Assembly (NCBI GenBank): GCA_022072255.1
Contig: JAJVHZ010000076.1
Span: 92,546-156,545 of the forward strand
Source of the DNA: Gammaproteobacteria bacterium
GTDB lineage: Bacteria; Pseudomonadota; Gammaproteobacteria; JAJPIJ01
Length of the DNA stretch: 64,000 nucleotides
Direction: 5' to 3'
Below the pieces are notes generated by a model. The model was not told the DNA's origin and did no database searches. It saw only the letters and a list, made by a program, of their open reading frames with translations. A program made the position numbers and the translations under genes. Positions within the stretch are counted from its first letter, which is position 1, and the number at the start of each line of letters is the position of its first letter. Shown in pieces: positions 36,844 through 44,862 of the stretch.

Positions 36844-38526
36844 GTGCGCACGGCATCCGTCACCAAGATCAAGAAACCGCGCGGTACCCCACGCGGCCGC
36901 CAGATTGACCCGAAGGCACTCGCGGAGGTACGCACCCTGTTGGGCGATGCCCCCCGGCGGCGCGACCTGCTCGTCGAGCACCTGCACCGGATCCAGGACC
37001 ACTACAAGCAGATCTCCGCGGCGCACGTGGTGGCCCTGGCCGAGGAGATGAACCTGCCGACCACGGAGGTCTACGAGGTTGCCACCTTCTACCACCATTT
37101 CGACGTGGTGAAGGAGGGCGATGCGGCGGTGCCCGCGCTCACGGTGCGCGTATGCGACTCGGTCACCTGCGAGATGTTCGGCGGCAAGTCGCTGCTCTCG
37201 GACCTGCAGGCGCGGCTGGGGCCGGCGGTGCGGGTGAAGAGCGCCCCGTGCGTCGGCCGCTGCCACGGCGCCCCCGTCGCGGTGGTCGGCACCAATCCCA
37301 TCGACAATGCCAGCGCCGCCAGCGTGGAGGCGGCGGTGCGGGACGGCCAGCACACGGCCGCGGTGCCGCGGGTGATCAGCTACAACGATTACCGGGCCAA
37401 CGGCGGATACGCCACGCTGCTGAAGTGCATGCGCGGCGAGCTGAGTGCGGAAACCGTGGTCAAGACGCTGGAGGATTCCAACCTTCGCGGTCTCGGCGGC
37501 GCGGGATTCCCGGCCGGCCGGAAGTGGCGCATCCTGCGGGATCAGCCCAGGCCGCGCATGATTGCCGTAAACATCGACGAGGGCGAGCCGGGGACGTTCA
37601 AGGACCGCTATTACCTGGAGCGCGATCCCCATCGCTTCCTCGAAGGCATGTTGATCGCCGCCTGGGCGATCGAATGCGACGACATCTACATCTACCTCCG
37701 CGACGAGTACGCGGGCGTACGGGCGGCGTTCACCGCGGAGCTCGGGGCCCTGCTGCGCAATCCGCCCTGCCCGCTGCCGGGGAACATACAGTTGCGGCGC
37801 GGCGCCGGCGCCTACATCTGCGGCGAGGAGTCGGCAATGATCGAGTCGATCGAGGGCAAGCGCGGCATGCCGCGCCTGCGTCCGCCCTACGTCGCCCAGG
37901 TAGGCCTGTTCAACCGGCCCACGCTCGAGCACAACATGGAGACCCTGTACTGGGTACGCGACATCCTCGAGAAGGGGGCGGCGTGGTTCACCTCCCACGG
38001 CCGCAACGGCCGCAAGGGGCTGCGCTCGTTCTCGGTGAGCGGACGCGTGCAGAGGCCCGGCGTGCACCTCGCCCCGGCCGGCATCACCATGCAGGAGCTG
38101 ATCGACGAGTACTGCGGCGGCATGCTGCCCGGACACAGCTTCTACGGCTACTTCCCGGGCGGCGCCTCCGGCGGCATCCTGCCCGCATCCATGGGCAACA
38201 TTCCGCTGGACTTCGATACCCTCAATCAATACGGCTGCTTCATCGGCTCGGCGGCGATCATCGTGCTCTCCAACGAGGACAGCGCCCGCGGCGCGGCCCT
38301 GAACGCGATGCGCTTCTTCGAGGACGAGTCCTGCGGCCAGTGCACGCCCTGCCGAGTGGGCACGGCCAAGGCCGCGAATCTCATGGAAAAGGAGGAATGG
38401 GACCCCGAGCTGCTCGAGGAGCTGGCCGGCGCCATGGCCGATGCCTCGATCTGCGGCCTCGGACAGGCAGCGCCCAATCCGCTACGTTGCGCGATGAAGT
38501 ACTTCCCGCAAGAATTCAAGAAGTGA
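36844..38526 (+). CDS. fdhB: NAD-dependent formate dehydrogenase beta subunit, NuoE-NuoF fusion
   Basis: 560 aa. The N-terminal NuoE-like part (about 20-155) carries the thioredoxin-like [2Fe-2S] cysteines in CDSVTCEMFGG and PCVGRCHGAPVAV. The NuoF-like part (about 180-560) has LRGLGGAGFPAGRKW (NADH site), VNIDEGEPGTFKDRYYLERD (FMN), GAYICGEESAMIESIEGKRG and the [4Fe-4S] motif ESCGQCTPCRVGT with a further Cys in SICGLG. It passes electrons from the alpha subunit to NAD+. The fusion matches the tungsten-type FDH1 of Methylobacterium, so no separate gamma gene is needed. GTG 36844 has GGGAGG nine bases upstream. Following fhc, it couples formate release to NADH formation. Confidence 0.95.
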   Translation: MRTASVTKIKKPRGTPRGRQIDPKALAEVRTLLGDAPRRRDLLVEHLHRIQDHYKQISAAHVVALAEEMNLPTTEVYEVATFYHHFDVVKEGDAAVPALTVRVCDSVTCEMFGGKSLLSDLQARLGPAVRVKSAPCVGRCHGAPVAVVGTNPIDNASAASVEAAVRDGQHTAAVPRVISYNDYRANGGYATLLKCMRGELSAETVVKTLEDSNLRGLGGAGFPAGRKWRILRDQPRPRMIAVNIDEGEPGTFKDRYYLERDPHRFLEGMLIAAWAIECDDIYIYLRDEYAGVRAAFTAELGALLRNPPCPLPGNIQLRRGAGAYICGEESAMIESIEGKRGMPRLRPPYVAQVGLFNRPTLEHNMETLYWVRDILEKGAAWFTSHGRNGRKGLRSFSVSGRVQRPGVHLAPAGITMQELIDEYCGGMLPGHSFYGYFPGGASGGILPASMGNIPLDFDTLNQYGCFIGSAAIIVLSNEDSARGAALNAMRFFEDESCGQCTPCRVGTAKAANLMEKEEWDPELLEELAGAMADASICGLGQAAPNPLRCAMKYFPQEFKK

Positions 38527-38545
38527 CCCAGCCGAGCTGAACGCC

Positions 38546-41308
38546 ATGGCCGCCAATCCCGCTGATATCCCGTTGCCCGAGACCACCACCTTCACGCTCG
38601 ATGGCCGCAGCATCCAGGCGCTGCCGGGCGAGACGATCCTGCAGGCCGCCAAGCGCGTCGGCATCGACATCCCGCACCTGTGCTACAAGGATGGCTACCG
38701 GGCCGACGGCAATTGCCGGGCCTGCGTGGTCGAGATCAAGGGCGAGCGCGTGCTCGCGCCGTCGTGCTGCCGGTCCCCGACCGTCAACATGGAGGTCGCC
38801 GCCAGGAGCGAGCGTGCGGTGCAGTCGCAGAAGATGGTGATCGAGCTGCTGCTCTCGGACATCCCCGGACAGGGCAGGTCGCCGTACTCGCCGCGCTCGG
38901 AGCTGGACAAATGGGCCGCGCATCTCGGTGTCCGCGAGCCGCGCTTCGATGCCCGGCACCAGCCCGCCAACGATCTCAGCAATCCGGCCATCGCGGTGAA
39001 TCTGGATGCCTGCATCCAGTGCACGCGCTGCGTGCGCGCCTGCCGCGAGGTGCAGGTCAACGACGTCATCGGCTACGCCTTCCGCGGCCAGCACTCGAAG
39101 ATCGTCTTCGACCTCGACGACCCGATGGGCGAGAGCACGTGCGTCTCCTGCGGGGAGTGCGTCCAGGCCTGTCCCACCGGCGCCCTGATGCCGGCGAGGA
39201 ACGCCGGCCAGGCCAACATCGACCGGCAGGTCAACTCGGCCTGCCCTTATTGCGGGGTGGGCTGCCTGCTGACGTTCAACGTGAGCAACGAGCGGATCAT
39301 GTTCGTCGACGGGCGTGACGGGCCGGCGAACCTGAGCCGGCTGTGCGTGAAGGGGCGCTACGGCTTCGACTACGTGCACAATCCGATGCGGCTCACCAGG
39401 CCGCTCATCCGCCGCGCCGATGCGCCGAAATCGCCGGCGCTCATAGCGCCGACGGAAATGGGCAGGTACTTCCGCGAGGCGAGCTGGGAGGAGGCGCTCG
39501 ATCTGGCCGCCGCGGGACTGCGCAAGATACGCGACGAACACGGCCCCAACGCGCTCGCCGGCTTCGGCAGCGCCAAGGGCAGCAACGAGGAGGCCTACCT
39601 GTTCCAGAAGCTGGTGCGCACCGGATTCCGGACCAACAACGTCGATCACTGCACGCGCCTTTGCCATGCCTCCTCGGTGGCGGCGCTGCTGGAGGGCATC
39701 GGCTCCGGGGCGGTGTCCAACCAGGTCGCGGACGGCACGGCGGAGTCCGAGGTCATCGTCGTCATCGGGGCACGCCCGACGGTGAACCATCCGGTCGCCG
39801 CCACGTTCATGAAGAACGCGGCGAAGGCAGGCAGAAAACTGGTCGTCATCGGCCCCCAGGTGACGGAGCTGGCGCGCTACGCGACCCATTATCTGCAGAT
39901 CCGCCCGGCCTCCGATGTCGCGCTGCTCAACGCCATGATGCACGTCATCGTCAGCGAGGGGCTGCAGAACGACGCCTACATCACCGAGCACACCGAGGGG
40001 TTCGAGGCTCTGCGCAAGAAGGTGCTGCAATACACGCCCGAGAAGATGTCGGCCATCTGCGGCATCGACCCGGAGACGATCCGCGAGGTGGCGCGCCTGT
40101 ACGCCAAGTCCAAGGGATCGATCATCTTCTGGGGCATGGGCATGTCCCAGCACATCCACGGCACGGACAATTCCCGCTGCCTCATCGCGCTCGCGCTGAT
40201 GACCGGCCAGATCGGGCGACCGGGCACGGGCCTGCACCCGCTGCGGGGGCAGAACAACGTCCAGGGCGCCTCCGACGTGGGATTGATTCCCATGGTCTTC
40301 CCGGACTACCAGCGGGTCGACAACCCCGAGGCAAACGCCTATTTCGAGAAGCTGTGGGGCACGAAGCTCGACCCCAGACCCGGTCTGACCGTCGTGGAGA
40401 TCATGCACGCGGTGCACGACGGCAAGGTGCACGGCATGTATGTCATGGGCGAGAACCCGGCCATGTCGGATCCGAACCTGAATCATGCGCGCCAGGCCTT
40501 GTCGGAGCTCAGGCATCTGGTGGTGCAGGACATCTTCTTCACCGAGACGGCGAGCTATGCGGACGTCGTGCTGCCCGCCTCCGCGTTCCCGGAAAAGACG
40601 GGCACCTTCACCAACACCGACCGGCGCGTGCAGCTCGGCAGACAGGCTATAAAGCCCCCTGGCGAGGCCAGGCAGGATCTCTGGCTCATCCAGGAGATCG
40701 CGCGGCGCATCGGCCTGGACTGGAATTACGGCGGCCCAGCCGACGTCTGGAACGAGATCCGCAAGGCGTCACCGAGCATGGCCGGGATCACCTGGGAACG
40801 CCTCGAGCGGGAGGACTCCGTCACCTACCCCTGCGAGAAGGAAGGCGACCCCGGGGAACCGGTGATCTTCATCGACCGGTTCCCGACCAAGTCGGGCCGC
40901 GCCCGCTTCGTGCCGGCGGATTACTCCTCGGCGGCCGAGCTGCCCGACCAGGATTACCCCTTCGTCTTTATCACGGGCCGGCTGCTGGAGCACTGGCACA
41001 CCGGCAGCATGACCCGCATGGCAACCGTCCTCGACGCAATCGAGCCGGGCCCCATAGTCGTCGTGCACCCCGAGGACGCCGCACGAATCGGGGTCGGTCC
41101 CGGTGGGCTCGCGACGGTCGAGTCCCGCCGCGGTCGCGTGGCCGCGCAGGTACGCGTCAGCCGCGAGGTCCAGGTCGGCAGCGTCTTTATGGCCTTCGCC
41201 TTCAACGAGGCCGCCGCCAATCTCATCACCAACGACGCCCTGGACCCGTACGGGAAGATCCCCGAGTTCAAGTTCTGCGCCGTTCGGGTCACCCGCGCCG
41301 CGGCCTGA
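38546..41308 (+). CDS. fdhA: NAD-dependent formate dehydrogenase alpha subunit (Mo/W bis-MGD)
   Basis: 920 aa. An N-terminal [2Fe-2S] domain (CYKDGYRADGNCRAC, about 50-64, plus APSC) is followed by two [4Fe-4S] ferredoxin motifs (CIQCTRCVRAC, CVSCGECVQACPTGAL), then the catalytic domain with its own [4Fe-4S] motif (CPYCGVGCLL). The active-site Cys is in VDHCTRLCHASSV, so the enzyme is the cysteine rather than the selenocysteine form. Other markers are GMGMSQHIHGTDN and LLEHWHTGSMTR. It oxidises formate to CO2 in the cytoplasm with FdhB; by similarity to FDH1 the metal may be tungsten. No fdhD accessory gene is in the window. Confidence 0.96.
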   Translation: MAANPADIPLPETTTFTLDGRSIQALPGETILQAAKRVGIDIPHLCYKDGYRADGNCRACVVEIKGERVLAPSCCRSPTVNMEVAARSERAVQSQKMVIELLLSDIPGQGRSPYSPRSELDKWAAHLGVREPRFDARHQPANDLSNPAIAVNLDACIQCTRCVRACREVQVNDVIGYAFRGQHSKIVFDLDDPMGESTCVSCGECVQACPTGALMPARNAGQANIDRQVNSACPYCGVGCLLTFNVSNERIMFVDGRDGPANLSRLCVKGRYGFDYVHNPMRLTRPLIRRADAPKSPALIAPTEMGRYFREASWEEALDLAAAGLRKIRDEHGPNALAGFGSAKGSNEEAYLFQKLVRTGFRTNNVDHCTRLCHASSVAALLEGIGSGAVSNQVADGTAESEVIVVIGARPTVNHPVAATFMKNAAKAGRKLVVIGPQVTELARYATHYLQIRPASDVALLNAMMHVIVSEGLQNDAYITEHTEGFEALRKKVLQYTPEKMSAICGIDPETIREVARLYAKSKGSIIFWGMGMSQHIHGTDNSRCLIALALMTGQIGRPGTGLHPLRGQNNVQGASDVGLIPMVFPDYQRVDNPEANAYFEKLWGTKLDPRPGLTVVEIMHAVHDGKVHGMYVMGENPAMSDPNLNHARQALSELRHLVVQDIFFTETASYADVVLPASAFPEKTGTFTNTDRRVQLGRQAIKPPGEARQDLWLIQEIARRIGLDWNYGGPADVWNEIRKASPSMAGITWERLEREDSVTYPCEKEGDPGEPVIFIDRFPTKSGRARFVPADYSSAAELPDQDYPFVFITGRLLEHWHTGSMTRMATVLDAIEPGPIVVVHPEDAARIGVGPGGLATVESRRGRVAAQVRVSREVQVGSVFMAFAFNEAAANLITNDALDPYGKIPEFKFCAVRVTRAAA

Positions 41309-41554
41309 TCGGACGCGGCGGACGCCCGGGTTCGATGCCACCAGGCGCCGGGCCCCGGCGCCCGGGCCGGCCCGGGTCACACCGGGCGACGCCTCCTACA
41401 CCCGGCATTTGCGCACTGCAGCGCGCGAATGTCCCGCGACATGCCCTCTGGGCTCTGGTCGGCACCGCAAAATTGTGGAAAATTACGTGTAAGGGTACGG
41501 GGCGGCCCGCCAGCGGCCGGCCGCGACTATGCTGTTAAGGAGGAGCCTGCAACC

Positions 41555-41797
41555 ATGGCCCGATACAAAGACGTCTTTCAACTGAGTGTGCAGGACATCG
41601 AGCTCATCGAGAGGGCGCTGAGGCAGGAGATCGGCGAACTCAGCGACCGCCTGCACGTCAGCCCGATCGATTCAGCCCACGAACATCGCGAGGAGGAGGC
41701 GCAGATCCGGCGGCTGCACGAGGTGCTGGGCAAACTGCACAATCAGAAGATCTTCTACGGACAGGCCAACCAGACCGGGATACCGATCTCCGGTTGA
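41555..41797 (+). CDS. Small uncharacterised protein downstream of formate dehydrogenase
   Basis: 80 aa, ATG 41555 preceded by AAGGAGGAGCC, a strong ribosome binding site. Two predicted amphipathic helices (LSVQDIELIERALRQEIGEL and EEEAQIRRLHEVLGKLHNQK) suggest a small helical or coiled-coil protein, ending FYGQANQTGIPISG. There is no signal peptide, metal motif or membrane helix. It is separated from fdhA by about 245 bp that contain GC-rich inverted repeats, so it may have its own promoter. The function is unknown; the position suggests a link to C1 metabolism. Confidence 0.75.
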   Translation: MARYKDVFQLSVQDIELIERALRQEIGELSDRLHVSPIDSAHEHREEEAQIRRLHEVLGKLHNQKIFYGQANQTGIPISG

Positions 41798-41859
41798 GGC
41801 CTGTGCGCGGCGCTGCGGAGCGTCGAACTCCGTGGCGCCGCCGGACGCAGGCAGGGTGC

Positions 41860-42663
41860 CTACTGCGAGGCTGCCGTGGTCGATTCCAGCGGCCCCACCG
41901 AGGTGAGCCGCAGGTATTCCTCGAGCACGGGCCCGGCGCCCGGCGCGCTGTCTGCGGGTGCCGGCACCAGCGTGTGGATCTCGTAGAAATACCCCGGTAT
42001 CTGTTCCGAGACCGTGAAGGCGTACGCCTTGTCCTTCAGCCTGCGGAATTTCTCGTTGATCTCCGCCTTCGGATCATCCACGTAAGGAGTGATCGTAATC
42101 TGCTTCGCCGGCAGCTTCCTGCCGTCGAATTCGATCTCCGTATCCGCGATCCGGGCATTGGTCGCCAGGGCGTACTTGATCCTCTGCTGGAAGTAGCGCG
42201 TGCCCCCTTCCGTGAGGCGTTTCATCTCGAGGATATCCCCCTGCAGGAAGATGGCGAGCAGCACGTTGCCGTTGATCGCCTCATACGGCGGGATATAAAG
42301 GTGGCGCTGGCCGGTGAAGAAATCCACGGTTGCCTTCTTCATGCCCTCGGGCAGAAGGTCCGTGATATGCAGATGCACTCTGTCGGTAAATCCCTCTTCC
42401 AGCGACCCCGCCTTCCTGAATTCGTATTTGAGAGTCGCCGGCTCGGCGATACCCTTCAACTGGTCGCCCATCCAGAGTATGGTCTCCGCCGCCGAAATGG
42501 GCGGCAACGACTGCTCCTCGCCGGCCGCTGCAGCGGGTGCGCCCCCGCCTTCCGCCGTGGCCGCCGGAGTCCCCGGGGCAGCGGCCTCTTCCTGTTGCGC
42601 CCGGGCGGCCGGGATCACCGCCATGGCAGTCAGCAAGATCCCCAGGGAAATGACAAGCTTCAT
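41860..42663 (-). CDS. Secreted protein of unknown function in the xox block
   Basis: 267 aa with a clear Sec signal peptide (MKLVISLGILLTAMAVIPAARA, cleavage about residue 22). A low-complexity Ala/Gly/Glu linker follows (about 23-50), then a folded domain from about 55: ILWMGDQLKGIAEPATLKYE, DILEMKRLTEGGTRYFQQRI and GYFYEIHTLVPAP. It has no Cys pair, haem motif or lipobox. It starts 26 bp after xoxJ and is the last gene of that transcript, so it probably acts in the periplasm with XoxF/XoxJ. I do not recognise the family; an assembly or lanthanide-handling role would be speculation. Confidence 0.8.
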   Translation of the reverse strand: MKLVISLGILLTAMAVIPAARAQQEEAAAPGTPAATAEGGGAPAAAAGEEQSLPPISAAETILWMGDQLKGIAEPATLKYEFRKAGSLEEGFTDRVHLHITDLLPEGMKKATVDFFTGQRHLYIPPYEAINGNVLLAIFLQGDILEMKRLTEGGTRYFQQRIKYALATNARIADTEIEFDGRKLPAKQITITPYVDDPKAEINEKFRRLKDKAYAFTVSEQIPGYFYEIHTLVPAPADSAPGAGPVLEEYLRLTSVGPLESTTAASQ

Positions 42664-42689
42664 CTCTGTCGCCCTCGATCGGTATGTAC

Positions 42690-43664
42690 CTATTGCGCGG
42701 CCGTGCCGGCCTCGCCGGATCCCGCCTGACCGTCGCCCGCGGCCGGCGCCGGACCATCATCGTCATCGCCCCCCCGTCGTTCCTCGTCGCCCTCCGACGC
42801 GGCCTGTTTGCCGGCCTCCACTTCCAGCAGCGGCACGCCGTATTCCGCGAATATCCGGCTGATGTCCTCGCGGTGCTGATCGATGAGTTCATTGACCTGC
42901 TGCTTCCACTCCTTCTCGCCGTATCGCACGGCCATGGAAAAAGTGAAGTCGAACTGTATGCCGGGCTCGGACTTCATCGGGATCACCACGATCTCCGCGT
43001 CCTTGATCTTCTTCGACATGTAGCCCGCGATGGGTCCCCATTCGAACGTCAGGTCGATCTTGCCCTGCACCAGATCCTGGTCGATGATCCGCCCCGGATA
43101 GTCCGACACGTCGGCCGTCTGGTGCTGATAGGGCACCATGTTGTCGAACAACCCGTGCTTGAAGGCCCAGTCAGTCGCCGGCCCCCGATCGTAGAGCCCG
43201 ATGCGCAGCTTCTTCTTGCGCTCTTCCGGCAGATTGATGAGATCCTCGGGGGCCTTGACGTCATCCAGGCCGCGCCCCTTCACGTAGACCATCGCCCAGG
43301 TCGAACGGTAATAGGGCTCGGTCGTGGCAGCCATGTCGAATTTCTCGGGCACGCTCATCACGAGATCGCATTTGTACGAGCCGTCGGGATTTTCATTCTT
43401 CAGCGTGTTGCGGATGAACTTGAATCGCTGCGGAAACCAGTAGAACTCCAGTGGCAGACCTAGGCTGTCGGCAAAAACCTTGGCAATCTTGTTCTCGAAG
43501 CCTTCCTGCTTCTCATTGGAGGCAGGGAGGGCATTGGGGTCCGCGCAGACCTTCAGCGCGGTGCGGGGAGGGGCGGCCTCCTGCTGGGCCATGGCGGGGC
43601 TGCCAATGGCGGCGACAACGGCGGCAACGGCAAGCGTATATCCGACAGCGTTCGTGCGTTTCAT
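42690..43664 (-). CDS. xoxJ: XoxJ/MoxJ-like periplasmic binding protein
   Basis: 324 aa, signal peptide MKRTNAVGYTLAVAAVVAAI followed by AMAQQ. The mature part is a family 3 solute-binding fold: LKVCADPNALPASN, GFENKIAKVFADSLGLPLEF, YKCDLVMSVPEKFDMAATTEPYY and DLTFEWGPIAGYMSKK. XoxJ is thought to help activate or mature the XoxF dehydrogenase. The acidic, Gly-rich tail (about 285-324: GDEERRGGDDDDGPAP) is an unusual extension. ATG 43664 is preferred because GGAGG lies six bases upstream. It is downstream of the pseudoazurin gene but separated by a terminator-like hairpin. Confidence 0.92.
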   Translation of the reverse strand: MKRTNAVGYTLAVAAVVAAIGSPAMAQQEAAPPRTALKVCADPNALPASNEKQEGFENKIAKVFADSLGLPLEFYWFPQRFKFIRNTLKNENPDGSYKCDLVMSVPEKFDMAATTEPYYRSTWAMVYVKGRGLDDVKAPEDLINLPEERKKKLRIGLYDRGPATDWAFKHGLFDNMVPYQHQTADVSDYPGRIIDQDLVQGKIDLTFEWGPIAGYMSKKIKDAEIVVIPMKSEPGIQFDFTFSMAVRYGEKEWKQQVNELIDQHREDISRIFAEYGVPLLEVEAGKQAASEGDEERRGGDDDDGPAPAAGDGQAGSGEAGTAAQ

Positions 43665-43773
43665 CGACATCCTCCAGCAGGGCCTTCTGCGTTTTTCAAT
43701 GCCAGCGGCAACACCCCGGCCCGCCAATTCGTCCGTGCGTGGACACCGACAGCGGGCAGAACGGAAAAATAAC

Positions 43774-43815
43774 GAGGCGGTCTGCCTGTCGTAAGCCATC
43801 AAGCCAGACCGCCTC
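43774..43815 (-). terminator. Terminator-like hairpin downstream of the pseudoazurin gene
   Basis: Eleven-bp perfect inverted repeat GAGGCGGTCTG / CAGACCGCCTC with a 20-base loop. On the minus strand it is followed by GTTATTTTTCC. It fits a Rho-independent terminator for the upstream cupredoxin transcript, although the loop is long. Confidence 0.65.
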
Positions 43816-43871
43816 TCGTGTCTTGTGTGACTTCAGGACTCTCTTCGCGGTCCTTTCACGAAGTTCCGCAC

Positions 43872-44300
43872 TTACGGGAACAACTTCGCGAGTTTCTTGC
43901 CCATGCGCTTGACGAGCGGATTGGTGCTCGCGTTGATGGCGTCGAGATTGGCTGGCTTGCCGTCACCCACGAGGATCACGCCAACCATGCCCATGGAGGC
44001 ATGTGGGACGCACTCGTACACATAGGCACCCGGTTTGTCGAGCGTGACATGGAAATCCTCGTTCAACTTGCCTTCCCACTGCTGCGCGCCCTCCGGCACC
44101 TCGATGGACTTGGTGTTGTGAGTGCTCATGTTCTTCCAGGAAATCGTGTCACCCGGCTGCGCCTTCACCAGGCTGATGTTCAGATCGGGATCTACGGGGT
44201 CGAAATTGCGGGGGCCGGCAACGATGGTGATTTCGGCAGCGGACGCAACCATCGAGGCCGCCAGCGCGAGGGAAAAGATCCCAGACTTGACCATTTTCAT
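43872..44300 (-). CDS. Pseudoazurin-type cupredoxin in the xoxG position
   Basis: 142 aa with a Sec signal peptide (cleavage about residue 21, VASAAE). Type 1 copper ligands are all present with pseudoazurin spacing: His61 (STHNTKS), Cys97, His100 and Met105 (ECVPHASMGM). The surrounding VPEGAQQWEGKLNEDF and GKPANLDAI also match pseudoazurin. It is a small periplasmic blue-copper electron carrier. It lies between xoxF and xoxJ, where XoxG cytochrome c is normally encoded, and no CXXCH protein is present in the block. I infer that it carries electrons from XoxF. GGAGAG seven bases upstream supports ATG 44300. A terminator follows, so it is its own transcript. Confidence 0.93.
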   Translation of the reverse strand: MKMVKSGIFSLALAASMVASAAEITIVAGPRNFDPVDPDLNISLVKAQPGDTISWKNMSTHNTKSIEVPEGAQQWEGKLNEDFHVTLDKPGAYVYECVPHASMGMVGVILVGDGKPANLDAINASTNPLVKRMGKKLAKLFP

Positions 44301-44793
44301 GCTTCATCTCTCCAGAGTGATTATTGATGAACTGCCTGTTGATGTTCGCCCACTGTCATCCGTGGCGCGCCTCCATTGTTTTTCTTCCATGCGGACGCAA
44401 AATCCGCTGAATTAGAAGCCGCAACCCGATGAAAGTTCATCGAGCCGGCTGCCGTCCCGATTGGCGGCCCGGCACGCGCGAGGAGAACCGTTCAGCGGCG
44501 ATTCAGGACGCTCGATTCCAGCCCGGACAGGGAGATCGCGTAAGTCGAAAAATGCGGCGGAAGGCCGTGCAAATTCGCGGATGCTTTATACGATAGCGGC
44601 GCGAAAACTACAATGACCATTCTTCCCGAGCCGGACGCGGACCGTACCGCTTCGTACCAATTCGGGCGCCAGGCGAGGCGATGCCGCAGGACAAACGGGT
44701 CTTCGGCAAAGGCCCCGGACCCGCGGGCAGGACGAGAACCGCGGCGAGCCGCCTATGGCCTGCCGGCCTGCAGGACGGACCCCGAAAACGAAA
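44301..44793. other. Intergenic region upstream of the pseudoazurin gene
   Basis: About 490 bp between the pseudoazurin start and the xoxF terminator. No plausible coding frame, haem motif or RNA gene was recognised. It must hold the pseudoazurin promoter on the minus strand, but no convincing hexamer pair was found. Confidence 0.5.
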
Positions 44794-44823
44794 AGCCCGG
44801 TACCTCGCGAGAGGTACCGGGCT
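44794..44823 (-). terminator. Strong Rho-independent terminator of xoxF
   Basis: Thirteen-bp perfect stem AGCCCGGTACCTC / GAGGTACCGGGCT with tetraloop GCGA. On the minus strand it is followed by TTTTCGTTTTC, 40 bases after the xoxF stop. It isolates xoxF from the downstream pseudoazurin gene. Confidence 0.92.
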
Positions 44824-44862
44824 CAGGCTAACTGCAAATTTAGATGTTGTTATGAATCGAAC

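Noticed and set aside
38546..41308. Selenocysteine in formate dehydrogenase
   Set aside because: The active-site position is an ordinary Cys codon and there is no internal TGA in the frame.
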